Positions 15,289 to 22,877 are shown, counted from the first letter of the stretch. The stretch is 34,640 nucleotides of DNA from Salsipaludibacter albus (GCF_019798055.1 NZ_JAHOPH010000037.1:1-34640); one strand, 5' to 3'. Program-made: numbers and translations. Notes: generated from the letters alone by a model not told the origin.

Positions 15289-15297
15289 TTGTCCACA
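15289..15297 (+). promoter_or_regulatory. Perfect DnaA-box-like 9-mer upstream of yraN
   Basis: TTGTCCACA equals the preferred DnaA box of high-GC actinobacteria (known for Streptomyces and Mycobacterium origins). It is single, about 55-60 bp before the likely yraN start, in the divergent gap with the aldo/keto reductase. It may link the region to DnaA or be a chance 9-mer. Confidence 0.35.
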
Positions 15298-15337
15298 GCG
15301 GGAGGCACGGGGGGGCCGCCCCGCGCGGCCCGCTTCG

Positions 15338-15343
15338 TAGCGT
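15338..15343 (+). promoter_or_regulatory. Weak -10 box for a leaderless yraN transcript
   Basis: TAGCGT ends 7 nt before the ATG at 15351. Together with the absence of a ribosome-binding site this suggests a leaderless mRNA for the yraN-comM-dprA operon. The hexamer is a weaker match than TAGGCT or TAGGAT. Confidence 0.3.
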
Positions 15344-15350
15344 TGCCCAC

Positions 15351-15755
15351 ATGGACCCGACCTCCGACCCCGACACCGCTCCGATCACGCGCCTGCCGCC
15401 GACCCGGACCGGCGACCACGGCGAGACCTTGGCGGCGGAGCACCTGTCCGCGCTCGGACTGGAGGTCGTGGCTCGCAACTGGCGCATCAGCGACGGTGAC
15501 CTGCGTGGCGAGCTCGACCTGGTCGCGCTGGACCACGACGAGGGCTGCGTGGTGGTGGTCGAGGTCAAGACTCGGCGCGGCGGCGGGTGGGGCGGCCCGC
15601 TCGCCGCGATCGACGGTCGCAAGCAGGCTCGACTCCGTCGCCTGGCACGTGCGTTCGTGACGCGGTCCGAGCTGCCCTACCGACGCCTCCGCATCGACGT
15701 GATCGGCGTGCGACTGGACACCCGGCACCTCCACCACGTGACCCACGCACTGTGA
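15351..15755 (+). CDS. yraN: YraN family (UPF0102) nuclease-fold protein
   Basis: This 134-residue protein belongs to UPF0102/YraN, a PD-(D/E)XK-fold family next to comM and dprA in many bacteria. The core motif is readable: GDHGETLAAEHLSALGLEVVARNW (cited in part), then GELDLVALDHDEGCVVVVEVKTRRG, where Glu-Asp and E-V-K form the nuclease-like site. Its biochemical role is not established; a link to DNA uptake or repair is suggested by neighbours. Its stop overlaps a possible GTG of comM. The start ATG 15351 gives a normal length. Confidence 0.93.
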   Translation: MDPTSDPDTAPITRLPPTRTGDHGETLAAEHLSALGLEVVARNWRISDGDLRGELDLVALDHDEGCVVVVEVKTRRGGGWGGPLAAIDGRKQARLRRLARAFVTRSELPYRRLRIDVIGVRLDTRHLHHVTHAL

Positions 15756-15775
15756 CGGGTCCCGGGGAGCTCCGC

Positions 15776-17410
15776 GTGGTCATGACCGACGGCCGGACCG
15801 GCCGCCGGCTGGACCCGGACCGCGTGGCGTCGCCCGCGCCGGGGGCCGATGACGGTGGGGAGGGGGACCCGTCCGCGTCGCCCGACGTCCTGGCGCGGGT
15901 CGGCGCGATCGCGCTGACCGGGTTGGACGGCGCCGCGGTGGGCGCCGAGGCCGCGGTCGGGGGTGGGCTCCCGCAGATCAAGATCGTCGGGCTGCCCGAC
16001 GCGACCGTGCGCGAGGCCGCCGACCGGATCCGGCTGGCCTGCCAGCGCAGCGGGTTCGACCTGCCCGACACCAAGGTCGTGGTGAACCTCGCCCCGGCCG
16101 GCCTGCGCAAGGAGGGCTCGGGCTTCGACCTCCCCGTGGCACTGGCGGTGCTGGTGGCGTCACGCCAGCTCGCACCGGCGGCCGTGCGCGGCGTCGTGGC
16201 GCGGGGCGAGCTGGGCCTGGACGGTCGGCTGCGCGGCACCCCGGGGACGCTGCCGGCTGCGACCGCCGCGCAGCGTCACGATCCCGACACCGTGTTCGTC
16301 GTGGCCGAGGAGGTGGCCGACGAGGCGGCACTCGTGACGGGGCTCGAGGTGGTCGGCGTGTCGTCGGTGCGTCACGCCGTCGAGGTGCTGGCCGGTCGGG
16401 TGCCGCGTCCGCCGACCCCGCGACCGCCCGACCCGGTGCGTCGGGTGGTGCCGGACCTCGCCGACGTCCGGGGGCAGTCGTTGGCCCGTCGCGGCCTCGA
16501 GATCGCGGCGGCCGGGGGCCACCACGTGCTGATGATGGGCCCGCCGGGATGCGGGAAGTCGATGCTGGCCCGGCGGCTGCCGGGGATCCTGCCGGAGCTG
16601 ACGCCTGCCGAGGCGCTGGAGGTCGCTGCGATCGCGTCGATCGTGGGCGGACGGGCCGACGACCTGTCGGTGACCCCACCGTTCCGCGATCCCCACCACG
16701 CCACGTCCACGGCCGGGCTGATCGGTGGCGGCACGGGTGTCGCACGGCCCGGTGAGCTCAGCCGTGCCCACTGCGGCGTGCTGTTCCTGGACGAGGTGCT
16801 CGAGACGCCGCGGTCCACGCTGGACGCGTTGCGCGAGCCGCTGGAACAGGGCCGGATCGTGCTGGTGCGGTCCCGGTCCAGGGTGACCTATCCCGCTCGG
16901 GTCCAGCTGGTCGCCGCCGCCAACCCCTGTCCCTGCGGGCACGCCGGATCGACGACCCGGCCCTGTCGTTGTCGGCCGGACCAGGTCCAGCGCTACCGCA
17001 GCCGCCTGTCCGGTCCGTTGCTGGACCGCATCGACCTGCACCTCGAGCTCCAGCCGGTGACCGAGGACGTCCTGGTGGGACCGTCCGACGGCGAACCCAC
17101 CGCGACGGTCGCCGCCCGGGTCGCCGCCGCCCGGCACCGTGCCGCCGAGCGCTGGCCGAGCGACCCGGCGGCGGCGGAGGCCCGACTCACCCGGGACGTG
17201 CCGGCCCGGGTGGTGCGCGCCACCGTGTCACGCGTCACCCAGGCTCGGCTCGCCCGTGCCGTCGAGTCGCTCGGCTGGTCCGCGCGGACGTTCGATCGCT
17301 GCCTGCGGGTCGCCCGGACGATCGCCGACCTGGACGAGGTCGACCGGGTCGTCGACGAGCACGTCGACGAGGCCGTGGCCTACCGCCTCGACACCGAAGG
17401 CCGGGCGTGA
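15776..17410 (+). CDS. comM: ComM-type Mg-chelatase-like AAA+ ATPase
   Basis: This 544-residue protein is a YifB/ComM-family AAA+ ATPase; in Vibrio ComM is a helicase that promotes branch migration during natural transformation. The N-terminal Lon-protease-like domain (about 40-200) has PQIKIVGLPDATVREAADRIRLA (cited in part) and KEGSGFDLPVALAVL. The AAA+ part has Walker A GPPGCGKSMLARRLPGILP, Walker B GVLFLDEV, and a Cys cluster CPCGHAGSTTRPCRC. I prefer GTG 15776, 6 nt after GGAG; GTG 15752, overlapping the yraN stop, and ATG 15782 are alternatives. The first 35 residues are Asp/Gly-rich and poorly conserved in look. It is coupled to dprA by GTGA. Confidence 0.94.
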   Translation: MVMTDGRTGRRLDPDRVASPAPGADDGGEGDPSASPDVLARVGAIALTGLDGAAVGAEAAVGGGLPQIKIVGLPDATVREAADRIRLACQRSGFDLPDTKVVVNLAPAGLRKEGSGFDLPVALAVLVASRQLAPAAVRGVVARGELGLDGRLRGTPGTLPAATAAQRHDPDTVFVVAEEVADEAALVTGLEVVGVSSVRHAVEVLAGRVPRPPTPRPPDPVRRVVPDLADVRGQSLARRGLEIAAAGGHHVLMMGPPGCGKSMLARRLPGILPELTPAEALEVAAIASIVGGRADDLSVTPPFRDPHHATSTAGLIGGGTGVARPGELSRAHCGVLFLDEVLETPRSTLDALREPLEQGRIVLVRSRSRVTYPARVQLVAAANPCPCGHAGSTTRPCRCRPDQVQRYRSRLSGPLLDRIDLHLELQPVTEDVLVGPSDGEPTATVAARVAAARHRAAERWPSDPAAAEARLTRDVPARVVRATVSRVTQARLARAVESLGWSARTFDRCLRVARTIADLDEVDRVVDEHVDEAVAYRLDTEGRA

Positions 17411-18600
17411 GCCGGGGATCCGGCCCGCCCGGACGTGGCGACGGCGAGGACCACGCGACGAACGACCGCGATCCCTGGGAGGCGGTCGCGGCCCTCGGCA
17501 CCGACCCGGCCATGTTGGCCGCGGTCGTCCGACGGGCGGCGGTCGACCGCCCGGGGCTCGCCGCCCACTGGCGCCGGCTCGTGGCGGACGAAGTGGCGAT
17601 GGCGGTGGCCGTCCGCGAACTCGCCGCTGCGCCCGTCCTGGAGGTCGGGCCGGGGGACGGCCAGGCACGGACGTGGCGCCGGGAGGGGGTCGTCGTCGCG
17701 CTGGCCGGCGATCCCGGCATGCCGGACCGGTTGGTGCGCCACGGGGTCGCGCCACCCTGGCTGGCGTTGCGGGGCCCGATCGAGGCGTCCGTCGGGCCAG
17801 CCGTCGCGATCGTCGGTGCGCGTCGGGCCACCGGGTACGGCACCGGCGTCGCCGCGTGGTTGGCGGAGGAGGCCGCGCAGGCCGGGGTCCGGGTCGTCAG
17901 CGGGGGCGCGGTCGGGATCGACGCCGCCGCGCACACGGCCGCGCTGGGTCGGGCCGGCGGGACGACGGTGGTGCTGGGATGTGGCCACGACGTCGCCTAC
18001 CCACGACCCCACGCCCGCGAGGGGGGCCTGTTCGCCCGGGTGCTCGATGCCGGCGGGGCCGTGCTGTCCGAGGGTCTGCCCGGCGACCCGCCCCGCGCCC
18101 ACCGGGTCCGGGCCCGCAACCGCCTGGTCGCCGCCCTCGCCGATGCGATCGTGGTGGTCGAGGGAGGTGCACGGTCCGGGTCGCTCGTCACCGCGGGGTG
18201 GGGTGCCGACCTCGGCATCCCGGTCCTGGCCGTGCCGGGCGACGTGCGTGCACCCGGCTCGGCGGCCAGCCACCAACTCCTGCGCGAAGGGGCCGCCGTG
18301 TGCACCGGCCCGCCCGACCTGCTGGCGGTCGTGCTCGAGGCCGCACAGGACGGGCGCGACCTGGACCACCGGGGCGGCGTCGACGATCCCGCCGGACTCG
18401 GCACGTCGGGGCTGCCCGGATGGCTGCACGACCGCCTGGTGGCGGCATGGCCCCGCCCCGTTCCCGTGGCCCGACTGGTCGAGGAGGGCGGCTCGGGGTC
18501 GGGACCGGTGCTCGCCGCCCTCACCCGGGCACAGGTCGCCGGGACCGTCACCCGTGACGTCGACGGCGTGCGTCTCTGCCGCCGCCCGCCCGACGCATGA
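17407..18600 (+). CDS. dprA: DNA processing protein DprA
   Basis: DprA (397 aa) binds incoming single-stranded DNA and loads RecA during transformation; in non-competent bacteria its role is less clear. The extended Rossmann fold shows VAIVGARRATGYG, VSGGAVGIDAAAHTAAL, VLGCGHDVAYPRPH, RVRARNRLVAALADAIVVVEGGARSGSLVTA (cited in part) and VLAVPGDVRAPGSAASHQLL. A C-terminal winged-helix segment follows (about 345-395). The start GTG 17407 overlaps the comM stop, and the stop overlaps the next ATG (ATGA), so four genes are translationally linked. No comEA/comEC is in the window, so competence cannot be inferred. Confidence 0.95.
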   Translation: MSRGSGPPGRGDGEDHATNDRDPWEAVAALGTDPAMLAAVVRRAAVDRPGLAAHWRRLVADEVAMAVAVRELAAAPVLEVGPGDGQARTWRREGVVVALAGDPGMPDRLVRHGVAPPWLALRGPIEASVGPAVAIVGARRATGYGTGVAAWLAEEAAQAGVRVVSGGAVGIDAAAHTAALGRAGGTTVVLGCGHDVAYPRPHAREGGLFARVLDAGGAVLSEGLPGDPPRAHRVRARNRLVAALADAIVVVEGGARSGSLVTAGWGADLGIPVLAVPGDVRAPGSAASHQLLREGAAVCTGPPDLLAVVLEAAQDGRDLDHRGGVDDPAGLGTSGLPGWLHDRLVAAWPRPVPVARLVEEGGSGSGPVLAALTRAQVAGTVTRDVDGVRLCRRPPDA

Positions 18601-19217
18601 CCGTCGACGGATCGGCCTCGCCGCGGTGCGTCCGGCCAGCGATCGTGCTGACTCGGATCCTGGCGCTGGTGCTGATGCTCGGGGTGCTGGGGGTGCTCGC
18701 GGCGCCAGTCGCCGCCCCGGCTCGGGCTCGGCCGGATCCGGGTGGGGGCGCACCGGGGGTGGGCGACGACAGGATGGCCAGCGCTCCGGTGGGTCCGACC
18801 GACCAGCAGTTCGCCTGGCCCGTGCCCGGCCGCCTCGTCGTGGGGTTCGACCCGCCGCCGGAGCCGTGGTCGTCGGGCCATCGCGGCGTCGACCTGTCGG
18901 TCGTCCACGGCCAGGCAGTCCACGCCATGGCCTCCGGGGTCGTCGGCTTCGCCGGGATGGTCGCCGGGCGGGCTTGGGTCAGCGTCGACCATCCGGACGG
19001 CGTGCGAACCACGGTCGGGCCGCTGTCCGTGGTCGGTGTGGAGGAGGGCCAGGTGGTTCGCCCCGGCCGGGTCGTGGGTGTCGCTGCCGCCACGGCGCAC
19101 GCCGACGCGACCGGCCCGGTCACCGGGCTGCTCCACGTGTCGGCCCGGGTCGACGGGGCGTACGTGGACCCCGCCACGCTGGTGGGCTCGTGGGTCCCGT
19201 CACTGGTCCCGAACTGA
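18597..19217 (+). CDS. Secreted M23-family (LytM-like) peptidase
   Basis: This 206-residue protein has an N-terminal signal or anchor helix (about 15-40) and a C-terminal M23 domain (about 75-200). The first zinc motif GHRGVDL holds His95 and Asp99, followed by the G-x-V-x-A barrel pattern (AVHAMASGVVGFAGMVAGRAWVSV, cited in part). The second motif, normally H-x-H, reads LLHVSAR: only the second His is present. This is seen in other actinobacterial members beside rpsB (an Rv2891-like setting), so some may be regulators of amidases and not enzymes. It starts by ATGA overlap with dprA and ends the operon upstream of the secreted vWA gene. Confidence 0.85.
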   Translation: MTVDGSASPRCVRPAIVLTRILALVLMLGVLGVLAAPVAAPARARPDPGGGAPGVGDDRMASAPVGPTDQQFAWPVPGRLVVGFDPPPEPWSSGHRGVDLSVVHGQAVHAMASGVVGFAGMVAGRAWVSVDHPDGVRTTVGPLSVVGVEEGQVVRPGRVVGVAAATAHADATGPVTGLLHVSARVDGAYVDPATLVGSWVPSLVPN

Positions 19218-19265
19218 CGTCGTTGCCGCTGAACGCATGCCACGTCTCGACGGGCACCGTGCATG

Positions 19266-19281
19266 TGTGTCCATCGTCACA
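19266..19281 (+). promoter_or_regulatory. CRP-type operator of the vWA gene
   Basis: TGTGT-CCATCG-TCACA matches TGTGA-N6-TCACA at 9 of 10 specified bases. Its centre (between 19273 and 19274) lies about 41.5 bp before the start predicted from the -10 box at 19303-19308, the position of a class II CRP activator. The Crp-family gene at 21006 has the matching DNA-contact residues. Confidence 0.55.
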
Positions 19282-19302
19282 TACGGGCCCGGCCGGCACT
19301 CG

Positions 19303-19308
19303 TAGGTT
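19303..19308 (+). promoter_or_regulatory. Candidate -10 box of the vWA gene
   Basis: TAGGTT would give a start near 19315 and a leader of about 60 nt. No -35 hexamer is seen at the expected place; the CRP-type site covers that region, consistent with activator-dependent transcription. Confidence 0.45.
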
Positions 19309-19321
19309 CGCTCTCGTACAG

Positions 19322-19346
19322 GTGACCGCGGGACCCCCGCGGTCAC
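19322..19346 (+). promoter_or_regulatory. Perfect 10-bp hairpin in the vWA leader
   Basis: GTGACCGCGG (19322-19331) and CCGCGGTCAC (19337-19346) pair perfectly around a 5-nt loop. It lies at the 5' end of the predicted leader and 15 nt before the AAGGGG ribosome-binding site. It may stabilise the mRNA, act as an attenuator, or be the terminator of the upstream yraN-comM-dprA-M23 operon. Confidence 0.5.
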
Positions 19347-19374
19347 AGGGGAACCAGGAACAAGGGGCATGCAC

Positions 19375-20880
19375 ATGAAGCGAGCGGTGAAACTGCTCAC
19401 CGTCACGGCCATGGTGGCCACGACCGTCACGTTCGGCCATGCGGCCGTCGCGGACGGCGACCACCCGGCACTGACACCAGAATCCGTCGACGAGATCATC
19501 TTCCCCGGAGGATCGTTCGAAGTCGACAAGACCGTCCACACGCCGGAGATCCCACCGAACCCGGAGATCTACTTCCTGGTCGACACCACCGGCAGCATGG
19601 GTGCCGTCATCAACCAGGTGACGGCAGACATCGGCTCCATCATCGCCCAGGTCCAGGCGGTGCAACCGACCGAGGCGTTCGGGCTGGGCCAGTACAAGGA
19701 CTTCCCGTTCGACGCCTTCGCCTACCAGCACGAGGTCTCCATCGGTGGGGACGTCGGAACGGGCCTCGTCGGCCTGTCGGCCTCGGGTGGAAGCGACGGC
19801 CCCGAGGGGCAGTTCTACGCCCTCGACCGCATCGCCAACACCAACTCGCCCGGCTTCACCGGTGGCGCGACCTCGACGCCGATCGTGGTGTGGATCGGTG
19901 ACGCGCCGGCCCACGACCCGGTCTGTGCCGCGTTCACCGGTGTCGGCGACATCACGGAAGCCAGCGTCACCGCCGACCTGCTGGCGGTCGACTACACGGT
20001 CGTGTCCGTGAGCACCAACACCGGCGGGTATGCCTTCGGTCTGGACGACGACCCCCTCCTCGGCAGCTTTGACTACACCGCCACGTGTGCCCAGGGTGGG
20101 AGCCCCGGCCAGGCGAGCAGGATCACCAGCGCCACCGGCGGCAACGCGCTCAGCGGCGTGAGTCCGGCCGACGTGACCCAGGCGATCCTCGACGTCATCG
20201 CAGCCGTCGAGATCGAGGTCTCGATGACCAGCGACTGCACGTACCCGATCAGCACGACGTTCGACCCCGCGGACCCCGTGGTCGTCGAGAGTGGCGCGGA
20301 CGTCGCGTTCGTCGAGACGATCTCGGTCGCGGCCGACGCCCCGGGCGGGGTCTACACCTGCAACGACTGGGCGCTGATCGACGGTGAGCCGATGGTCGAC
20401 GCAGCCGGCGACATCATCTACGAGACCAAGACCATCCTCGTCCCGGAGAACTTCGTCACCGGCGGCGGCAACGTGGTCGACGGCAAGGGCAAGAACCGTG
20501 TCCACCAGCTCAGCTTCGGTGGCAACGCCGGCTACACCTCCGAGGGTGACCTGGTCGGTTCGTGGAGCTTCAACTTCCACGCCGCCGGGGTGAAGATCCA
20601 CACCACCGAGATCACGGCCCTGCAGTTCTACGACTTCGGGGGCGACCCTGCCCCGCCGGAGGCCGACGCGGACACCGCCGCGATGGTCGCCACCGCGCGG
20701 GTCAGCGTCGACAACGGTGCGTGGCAGGAGGGGTGCACCCTGCACGCAGTGTTCACCGACAACGGTGAGCCCCAGGACGACGCCGTCCTGAGCTTCGACC
20801 TCGACTGCGCTTCGGGCGCCTTCGTCTGGGAGGACCTGACCGGTGGCAACCTTCAGATCCACGACGGCACGAAGGACTGA
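19375..20880 (+). CDS. Secreted von Willebrand factor A domain protein
   Basis: This 501-residue protein has a Sec signal peptide (KR then a hydrophobic core, cleavage probably after HAAVA near residue 26). A vWA domain follows (about 62-285) with the metal-ion site DTTGSMG (Asp70, Ser74), GQYKDFP and IVVWIGDAPAHD; the layout resembles the integrin-beta-like vWA class. The last 130 residues (VTGGGNVVDGKGKNRVHQLSFGG, cited in part; GSWSFNFHAAGVKIHTTEI) look like a beta-rich domain found in several secreted actinobacterial proteins. There is no sortase motif or C-terminal membrane anchor, so it is probably released. I prefer ATG 19375 (AAGGGG 7 nt upstream); ATG 19369 adds two residues. It may bind a surface or ligand in a metal-dependent way. 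Confidence 0.85.
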   Translation: MKRAVKLLTVTAMVATTVTFGHAAVADGDHPALTPESVDEIIFPGGSFEVDKTVHTPEIPPNPEIYFLVDTTGSMGAVINQVTADIGSIIAQVQAVQPTEAFGLGQYKDFPFDAFAYQHEVSIGGDVGTGLVGLSASGGSDGPEGQFYALDRIANTNSPGFTGGATSTPIVVWIGDAPAHDPVCAAFTGVGDITEASVTADLLAVDYTVVSVSTNTGGYAFGLDDDPLLGSFDYTATCAQGGSPGQASRITSATGGNALSGVSPADVTQAILDVIAAVEIEVSMTSDCTYPISTTFDPADPVVVESGADVAFVETISVAADAPGGVYTCNDWALIDGEPMVDAAGDIIYETKTILVPENFVTGGGNVVDGKGKNRVHQLSFGGNAGYTSEGDLVGSWSFNFHAAGVKIHTTEITALQFYDFGGDPAPPEADADTAAMVATARVSVDNGAWQEGCTLHAVFTDNGEPQDDAVLSFDLDCASGAFVWEDLTGGNLQIHDGTKD

Positions 20881-20917
20881 TGCCGACATGACCACGTGAC
20901 CGATCGCGGTCGCCACA

Positions 20918-20949
20918 GGAAGGGTCGGCCCCGCGGGGTCGGCCCTTCC
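20918..20949 (+). terminator. Long terminator hairpin after the vWA gene
   Basis: Bases 20918-20932 pair with 20935-20949 (15 pairs including two G-U wobbles, almost no loop beyond CCGCGG), 37 bp after the vWA stop. Two T residues and CCGG follow, with no real U-tract. It separates the vWA gene from the Crp-family gene. A smaller inverted repeat, GACCG-ATCG-CGGTC, precedes it at 20898-20911. Confidence 0.6.
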
Positions 20950-20968
20950 GGTGGACGTGGACACGCTC

Positions 20969-20974
20969 TATGCT
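20969..20974 (+). promoter_or_regulatory. Candidate -10 box of the Crp-family gene
   Basis: TATGCT at 20969-20974 predicts a start near 20981 and a leader of about 25 nt. No -35 box is evident; the upstream DNA is the terminator of the preceding gene. Confidence 0.45.
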
Positions 20975-21005
20975 GCGGCGTGGGGCGATGGGTTGGGGGC
21001 GATCC

Positions 21006-21656
21006 ATGCAGACCGTCGAGTTGTGCATCGAGGCGAACGACGAGCAGGGCCGGGCACGGTCCGTGCTGCACGCCGTGGGTCGGCCGATCGAGCTGGACGT
21101 GGGGCGGGTCCTGTACCGACAGGGCGAGGCCGCGGACGCCCTGGTGCTGGTGGACGACGGTGCGGTCCAGCTGTCGATCGCCGTCGGCGACGGCCAGGAC
21201 CTGGCCATCGCGCGGGTCGACCGAGGCGGCGTCGTCGGGCTGGTCTCGGCCGTGGACGGACAGGCCCATGCGGCGACCGCGACGGTCGTCGACACCGGAC
21301 GGGGGACCGCGGTCTGCCGGCGCCACCTGCGGCGGCTGCTGGCCGACGATCCGCACGTCGCGACCTACCTCCTGCAGTGCCTGACGGCGAACCTGCGCCG
21401 CGCCGACCGCCGGTTGGTGCAGCACTGCAGCAAGACCACCCTCGGGCGGGTCGCCGACCTCCTCGCCACGTTGGACGACGACGCCCATGGCGGGCGGATC
21501 GACACGACCCAGCGCGAGCTGGCCGACTGGGTCGGCGCGACCCGCGAGTCGACCGCCCGCAGCCTCGGCCGGCTGCGCGACCGGGGTGCCATCGCCACCG
21601 GACGTGGTTGGATCGAGGTGCTGGACCGAGACCGCCTGACCGAGGCCACCACGTGA
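21006..21656 (+). CDS. Crp/Fnr-family transcription regulator
   Basis: This 216-residue protein has a cyclic-nucleotide-domain-like N-terminus (about 25-110, ELDVGRVLYRQGEAADALVLVDDGAVQLS, cited in part), a dimerisation helix (about 115-140) and a winged helix (about 145-210). The recognition helix reads GATRESTARSLGRL; Arg180, Glu181 and Arg185 match in pattern, and by chance in number, the bases-contacting residues of E. coli CRP. The pocket segment GGVVGLVSAVDGQAHAATATV lacks the Glu and Arg that hold the cyclic phosphate, so cAMP binding is doubtful. Four Cys residues are present but not in the Fnr cluster spacing. The start is ATG 21006; ATG 20988 is possible. It is coupled to the GNAT gene by GTGA. 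Confidence 0.88.
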   Translation: MQTVELCIEANDEQGRARSVLHAVGRPIELDVGRVLYRQGEAADALVLVDDGAVQLSIAVGDGQDLAIARVDRGGVVGLVSAVDGQAHAATATVVDTGRGTAVCRRHLRRLLADDPHVATYLLQCLTANLRRADRRLVQHCSKTTLGRVADLLATLDDDAHGGRIDTTQRELADWVGATRESTARSLGRLRDRGAIATGRGWIEVLDRDRLTEATT

Positions 21657-22147
21657 CCGACCTGCTCGTCCGACCGGCCGACGCCGGCGACTGGCCGGAC
21701 GTCTGGCCGTTCTTCCGCGAGATCGTCGTCGCGGGCGAGACCTACGCCTATCCCGACGACCTGGCCTCGGACACCGCGCGCGACCTGTGGATGGCGCCGC
21801 CCCCGGACCACTGCGTGGTCGCGGTCGACGACGGCGTGGTCGTGGGCAGTGCGAAGTGGGGGCCGAACCGGCCCGGCCGCGGTGCCCACGTCGCGACCGC
21901 CAGCTTCATGGTCGATGCCGCTGCGCGTGGCAGGGGAGTCGGCCGGCGGCTGGGCGAGCACGTCCTCGCCGCTGCCACGGAGGCCGGGTACACGGCGATG
22001 CAGTTCAACGCCGTGGTCGAGACGAACCACGCCGCGGTGGCCCTGTGGGAGTCGCTGGGCTTCACCGTCGTCGGGACCGTTCCCGAGGCGTTCGACCATG
22101 CTCGACACGGCCGGGTCGGCCTGCACGTCATGCACCGGTACCTCTGA
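21653..22147 (+). CDS. GNAT-family N-acetyltransferase
   Basis: This 164-residue GNAT enzyme would transfer an acetyl group from acetyl-CoA to an amine. The pyrophosphate loop is clear in FMVDAAARGRGVGRRLGEHVL (R-G-x-G-x-G pattern, cited in part), followed by MQFNAVVETNHAAVALWESLGF, which is typical of PhnO/Pat-like small-molecule acetyltransferases. The substrate is unknown. The GTG start overlaps the stop of the Crp-family gene, so the two are likely co-expressed. It is convergent with the nucleotidase gene (9-bp gap). Confidence 0.88.
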   Translation: MTDLLVRPADAGDWPDVWPFFREIVVAGETYAYPDDLASDTARDLWMAPPPDHCVVAVDDGVVVGSAKWGPNRPGRGAHVATASFMVDAAARGRGVGRRLGEHVLAAATEAGYTAMQFNAVVETNHAAVALWESLGFTVVGTVPEAFDHARHGRVGLHVMHRYL

Positions 22148-22156
22148 CTGCGGTGC

Positions 22157-22840
22157 CTACGTGGCGCCATCGGGGCGGGGCTGGGGCGTCGTGACCATCT
22201 GGTGACGCGACAACCGCTCCGCGCCGGCGTCGATGCCCGGCAGCTGCAGCGGCATGCCACCCAGCTTGTCGGCCGCCAGGTCCGTCACGATGCCCTCGAC
22301 CTCGTCCCACGACGTCGCGCGCAGGCCCTCGATGTCGCGGTTGTAGGGCTGGTCGAAGGCGATGACGGTGTTGCCACGCTCCCGCAGTGCCCGGATGTTG
22401 TGCGGCGCGTCGTCGATGTAGGCGTCCGCCTCGACCTCGGGCTTGGCCCCCAGGAAGCACAGGTCGCGGTAGGGGATGCGGTGCTCGTCCAACCACGCGG
22501 CGGTGTCACCCACCGCCTTCTCGTGGCCCCAGTTGATGTAGAGCCGATGGGTCACGATCCGGATCCAGATGCCGGCGTCCGACAGCCGCCAGAGGGCGTC
22601 GGCCGCACCCTCGATCAACGGCATCGTGCGGAACAGGCCGTGTTCGAGCACGGCGATGCGGTGGTAGCGGGTGTAGTCGTCCGGGGCGAACCCCCACTCG
22701 GCGAAGTCCCAGCCCCGCTCGAGTGGCAACGACTCCGGGTCGAGATCGTGCAGACCGGCGTAGATCTCGCGGAACCGGCGGGTGTGGTCGCCCACGACCC
22801 CGTCGAGGTCGACCCCCAGGATGAACTGGTCGTTCGCCAT
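22157..22840 (-). CDS. 5'(3')-deoxyribonucleotidase-like HAD phosphatase
   Basis: This 227-residue protein is HAD-superfamily, NT5C type. The nucleophile motif is VDLDGVV (Asp11, Asp13). The second and third motifs read IRIVTHRLY and LGAKPEVEADAYIDDAPHN, where IDDAPHN is the acidic motif typical of 5'-nucleotidases acting on (deoxy)nucleoside monophosphates. The central cap segment is WDFAEWGFAPDDYTRYH. It is cytosolic with no signal peptide. The start ATG 22840 has AGGAA upstream on the minus strand, and a longer reading to 23194 overlaps the rpsB leader and is not credible. The last 20 residues are poorly structured. Confidence 0.88.
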   Translation of the reverse strand: MANDQFILGVDLDGVVGDHTRRFREIYAGLHDLDPESLPLERGWDFAEWGFAPDDYTRYHRIAVLEHGLFRTMPLIEGAADALWRLSDAGIWIRIVTHRLYINWGHEKAVGDTAAWLDEHRIPYRDLCFLGAKPEVEADAYIDDAPHNIRALRERGNTVIAFDQPYNRDIEGLRATSWDEVEGIVTDLAADKLGGMPLQLPGIDAGAERLSRHQMVTTPQPRPDGAT

Positions 22841-22871
22841 GCCGTGTTGTTCCTGTTGCCGATGGGCCTCG

Positions 22872-22877
22872 ATCGTA
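22872..22877 (-). promoter_or_regulatory. Candidate -10 box of the nucleotidase gene
   Basis: On the minus strand TACGAT (22877 to 22872) precedes the ATG at 22840 by 31 bp, with the AGGAA ribosome-binding site between them. It is back to back with the rpsB promoter about 80 bp away. Confidence 0.35.

Noticed and set aside
15297-15325. GGGAGGCACGGGG upstream of yraN as another 46-bp element
   Set aside because: It contains one inner-arm-like GCACGG with a family-like loop, but the matching left inner arm and both outer arms are absent.
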